Assembly (NCBI RefSeq): GCF_020883495.1
Contig: NZ_CP086611.1
Location: forward strand, 186,001 to 250,000
Direction: 5' to 3'
DNA from: Shinella zoogloeoides
GTDB lineage: Bacteria > Pseudomonadota > Alphaproteobacteria > Rhizobiales > Rhizobiaceae
DNA length: 64,000 nucleotides
Positions within the stretch are counted from its first letter, which is position 1, and every line of letters starts with the position of its first letter. Made by a program: the position numbers and the translations under genes. This document shows, piece by piece, positions 62,347-64,000 of the stretch. The notes below the pieces were generated by a model that saw nothing but the letters and a program-made list of their open reading frames with translations, was not told where the DNA came from and searched no databases.

Positions 62347-62616
62347 CTATTCACAGCCGTTGTCGATGGGCCTGCGGCTTATCGTTTCGACCCATACCTC
62401 TATGGGGCCGAGCGAACAGCCGACTTCCATCATGTCGATGAGTTCGGGCGGGCCGGCCACGTCCAGCTCGATCCGGTCGGGGCCGGTATGGGATATGGTC
62501 TCGAAAAGCCCGAGCCTGGCGGCATGACGCCGGATCCACGGCACGAAGGTCTCCGAGTCGAGTTCGCCGAGGATCGTCATCCGCTCCCGCAGCCGGCTCT
62601 GGTTTTGCTCTGTCAT
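62347..62616 (-). CDS. Acylphosphatase-fold protein lacking the catalytic residues
   Basis: An 89-residue protein that aligns with acylphosphatases (AARLGLFETI, then ELDVAGPPELIDMM, then GPIEVWVETI), including the typical final strand. In the catalytic loop the usual G-[FY]-R-x-W reads TFVPWI, so the phosphate-binding Arg is Val, and the usual N-x2-DG region reads SHTGPD, so the catalytic Asn is missing too. It is probably a non-enzymatic relative. The start is uncertain; the ATG at 62616 fits the family length. It precedes the oxygenase operon by 147 bases on the same strand. Confidence 0.6.
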   Translation of the reverse strand: MTEQNQSRLRERMTILGELDSETFVPWIRRHAARLGLFETISHTGPDRIELDVAGPPELIDMMEVGCSLGPIEVWVETISRRPIDNGCE

Positions 62617-62839
62617 GAAAAGTCCCGGATCGTTGCCATGCCCCATCATAGTGCCTTGGCGGGTTTGCGGAAGGGGCGATCGCTTCGTTTGCCGAAGACC
62701 GGGCCGCCGCCTTGCGCAAGCGTGGGGAAAATGCACCTCTGGCGTCGCGCCGGAAATAATCCCTGTCTGTTGACCGTCTGTATGGAGACAGGTCCGTCTC
62801 CGCCGCGCCGTTATTCGATCCATTCAAGAAGCCGCATTC

Positions 62840-64000
62840 ATGCCCTCGTCTTTCCGCTCCATCCCTATCCTTTTCGCTTTCCTCCTCGCGCTCGCAACCT
62901 CGACGGCCTTCGCGCAGGCTCCCACCGAGGAGGCGGTCCGCCGTTCCGATGCCATTGCGGCCGAGATGCTGGCGCTTGCCGACAAGGGGGACGCACAGGG
63001 CGCGCTGCGTGTGGCGGAGGCGGCGAGCGCGCGCTTCAGGAAGGAAGGCGAGGCCTGGCTTTCCGCGAGCTATGCCGTCTCTGCCGTCGGCTATGCGTTG
63101 CGCATGGGCGATGCCGCCTATGTGGACAAGACCTATTTTCCCCGCATGCGGTCGCTTCTGGCGATCCTCGACCCGGTGGAGGAGACGCGGGCCAACCTGC
63201 TGGTCGAGACGCTGATGGATGCCAAGGGCCGCCTGAAGCAGAGCCGCAGGCAGGACGAGCTGGCGGCGTTCTATGAAAAGCGTATCCGCAAGGCGCATGG
63301 CGCGGGAAGCGAGCCGGATATCGAGGCGCGGGTGCGCACCGCTTACAGCGTGCTTGAAAGCGGCCGCCTGGACGATGGCCGCAAGCGGCTGCGCGCGGCG
63401 CTCGCCGCCTCGGCGAAGACCGGGCTTCATGCCGTGACGCTGCGGCACTATGCGGACGCGGCCCGCAGTTTCCACAAGAGCGGCCTCAACGAGGATGCGG
63501 CGGCGCTGTTCAAGGAGGCGGAGACGACGCCGGCGGCCAGCGCGGATGTCAAGGAACTGGCCGATTTCTATCTCGCCTATGCCGAGTTCCGCACGGCGGT
63601 GCCGGATGCGCAGCAGCATTTCGTACCGCTCTATACCATGGCGACCAATCTCTATGCCCGCTTCTACGGCCATGAATCCGAACAGCTCATCCATGCGAAC
63701 GACAAGCTTGCGACGGCGCTGTCCGAGGTCGGGCAATATGGCACGGCCATCGACCTCGAACGGCGCAATTACGAGATCGCGCAGTCCTCGCTCGGCGGGG
63801 ACAACACGATCACCTGGCGCATCGCCAACAATCTGGCGGACATGCTGCGCGGCCTCGGCTCGCCCTCGCGCGCCCTGCAATACGATCTGGAGGTTCTGGA
63901 AAACCGGACCCGCCACTACGGCCAGAACCACTTCAACACGCTGGTCAGCGCCAACAACACGGCGCAGAACTATCTCGACCTCGGCGACTATGCGAATGCG
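62840..64000 (+). CDS. Secreted TPR-repeat protein, N-terminal part
   Basis: An open frame of 387 codons with no stop before the window ends. It has a signal peptide (IPILFAFLLALATSTAFAQA, cleavage near residue 26) and then a helical, TPR-rich region; near the end there are TPR_12-type repeats (ERRNYEIAQSSLGGDN, LEVLENRTRHYGQNHFNT, NTAQNYLDLGDYANA). Proteins with this start often continue into a C-terminal CHAT protease-like domain, but that part is outside the window, so the class stays open. The frame is read directly from the sequence. Confidence 0.75.
   Translation, partial: MPSSFRSIPILFAFLLALATSTAFAQAPTEEAVRRSDAIAAEMLALADKGDAQGALRVAEAASARFRKEGEAWLSASYAVSAVGYALRMGDAAYVDKTYFPRMRSLLAILDPVEETRANLLVETLMDAKGRLKQSRRQDELAAFYEKRIRKAHGAGSEPDIEARVRTAYSVLESGRLDDGRKRLRAALAASAKTGLHAVTLRHYADAARSFHKSGLNEDAAALFKEAETTPAASADVKELADFYLAYAEFRTAVPDAQQHFVPLYTMATNLYARFYGHESEQLIHANDKLATALSEVGQYGTAIDLERRNYEIAQSSLGGDNTITWRIANNLADMLRGLGSPSRALQYDLEVLENRTRHYGQNHFNTLVSANNTAQNYLDLGDYANA

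Overview
The window is GC-rich (AT-rich only at a few promoters) and densely packed with short operons. It comes from an alphaproteobacterium, most probably a Rhizobiales/Rhizobiaceae soil or plant-associated species. The grounds are a heterotetrameric sarcosine oxidase, an NMT1-type ABC importer joined to an adenine-deaminase-like amidohydrolase, a class Ib nrdHIEF operon behind a cobalamin riboswitch, several branched-chain-amide-type and BMP-type importers, many LysR/GntR/TetR/MerR regulators, and an xWxxF-tailed chemoreceptor. I cannot name the genus. I saw no rRNA, tRNA, CRISPR array or prophage.

Layout. 1-2.0 kb: the end of an FMN-dependent alpha-hydroxyacid dehydrogenase, a DUF3307-like membrane protein and an AGE-family sugar epimerase. 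2.0-8.2 kb: an AT-rich leader with two hairpins and a 54-residue membrane microprotein, then a candidate xanthine (NMT1-type) riboswitch, an NMT1-family ABC importer, an adenine-deaminase-like amidohydrolase and a LysR regulator. 8.2-11.8 kb: a chemoreceptor and a TrkH potassium transporter. 12.0-13.3 kb: a Rieske oxygenase of the betaine/stachydrine demethylase type. 13.5-17.6 kb: a promoter with an NrdR box, a cobalamin riboswitch, nrdHIEF and a clear terminator. 17.6-23.9 kb: a GntR regulator divergent from a five-gene Liv-type importer ending in an Asp/Glu/hydantoin racemase. 23.9-27.6 kb: a 51-residue membrane protein, a NorE-like oxidase subunit III, and an IS21-family element that cuts off the next gene on its left and pepA on its right. 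27.9-33.9 kb: LysR, MerR, an old-yellow-enzyme/decarboxylase/aldehyde dehydrogenase operon, and LysR. 34.0-40.7 kb: agmatine deiminase, a polyamine-type binding protein and an amidase, with a divergent LysR; then a DMT exporter and a cupin hydroxynitrile-lyase-like protein. 40.9-44.4 kb: thiolase, succinate-semialdehyde dehydrogenase and TetR. 44.5-50.7 kb: the sarcosine oxidase operon soxBDAG with a Liv-type binding protein and a terminator. 50.9-53.9 kb: two GGDEF proteins. 54.0-62.2 kb: an eight-gene minus-strand operon, described below. 62.3-64 kb: a degenerate acylphosphatase and the start of a secreted TPR protein.

Two themes link the genes. One is methylamine and one-carbon use (betaine-type Rieske demethylase, sarcosine oxidase). 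The other is purine use: the first cluster pairs a candidate xanthine riboswitch with an importer and a deaminase-like enzyme. The 54.0-62.2 kb operon pairs a nucleoside/purine-type BMP ABC importer and an 8-oxoguanine/guanine-deaminase-like amidohydrolase with a Rieske oxygenase split over two genes plus a GST-like protein. That split resembles the NdmC/NdmE/NdmD methylxanthine N7-demethylase of Pseudomonas putida CBB5, except that here the Rieske cluster sits on a small free-standing protein. This is the most unusual system in the window. A route from 7-methylguanine or another N7-substituted purine to xanthine is a reasonable but untested reading.
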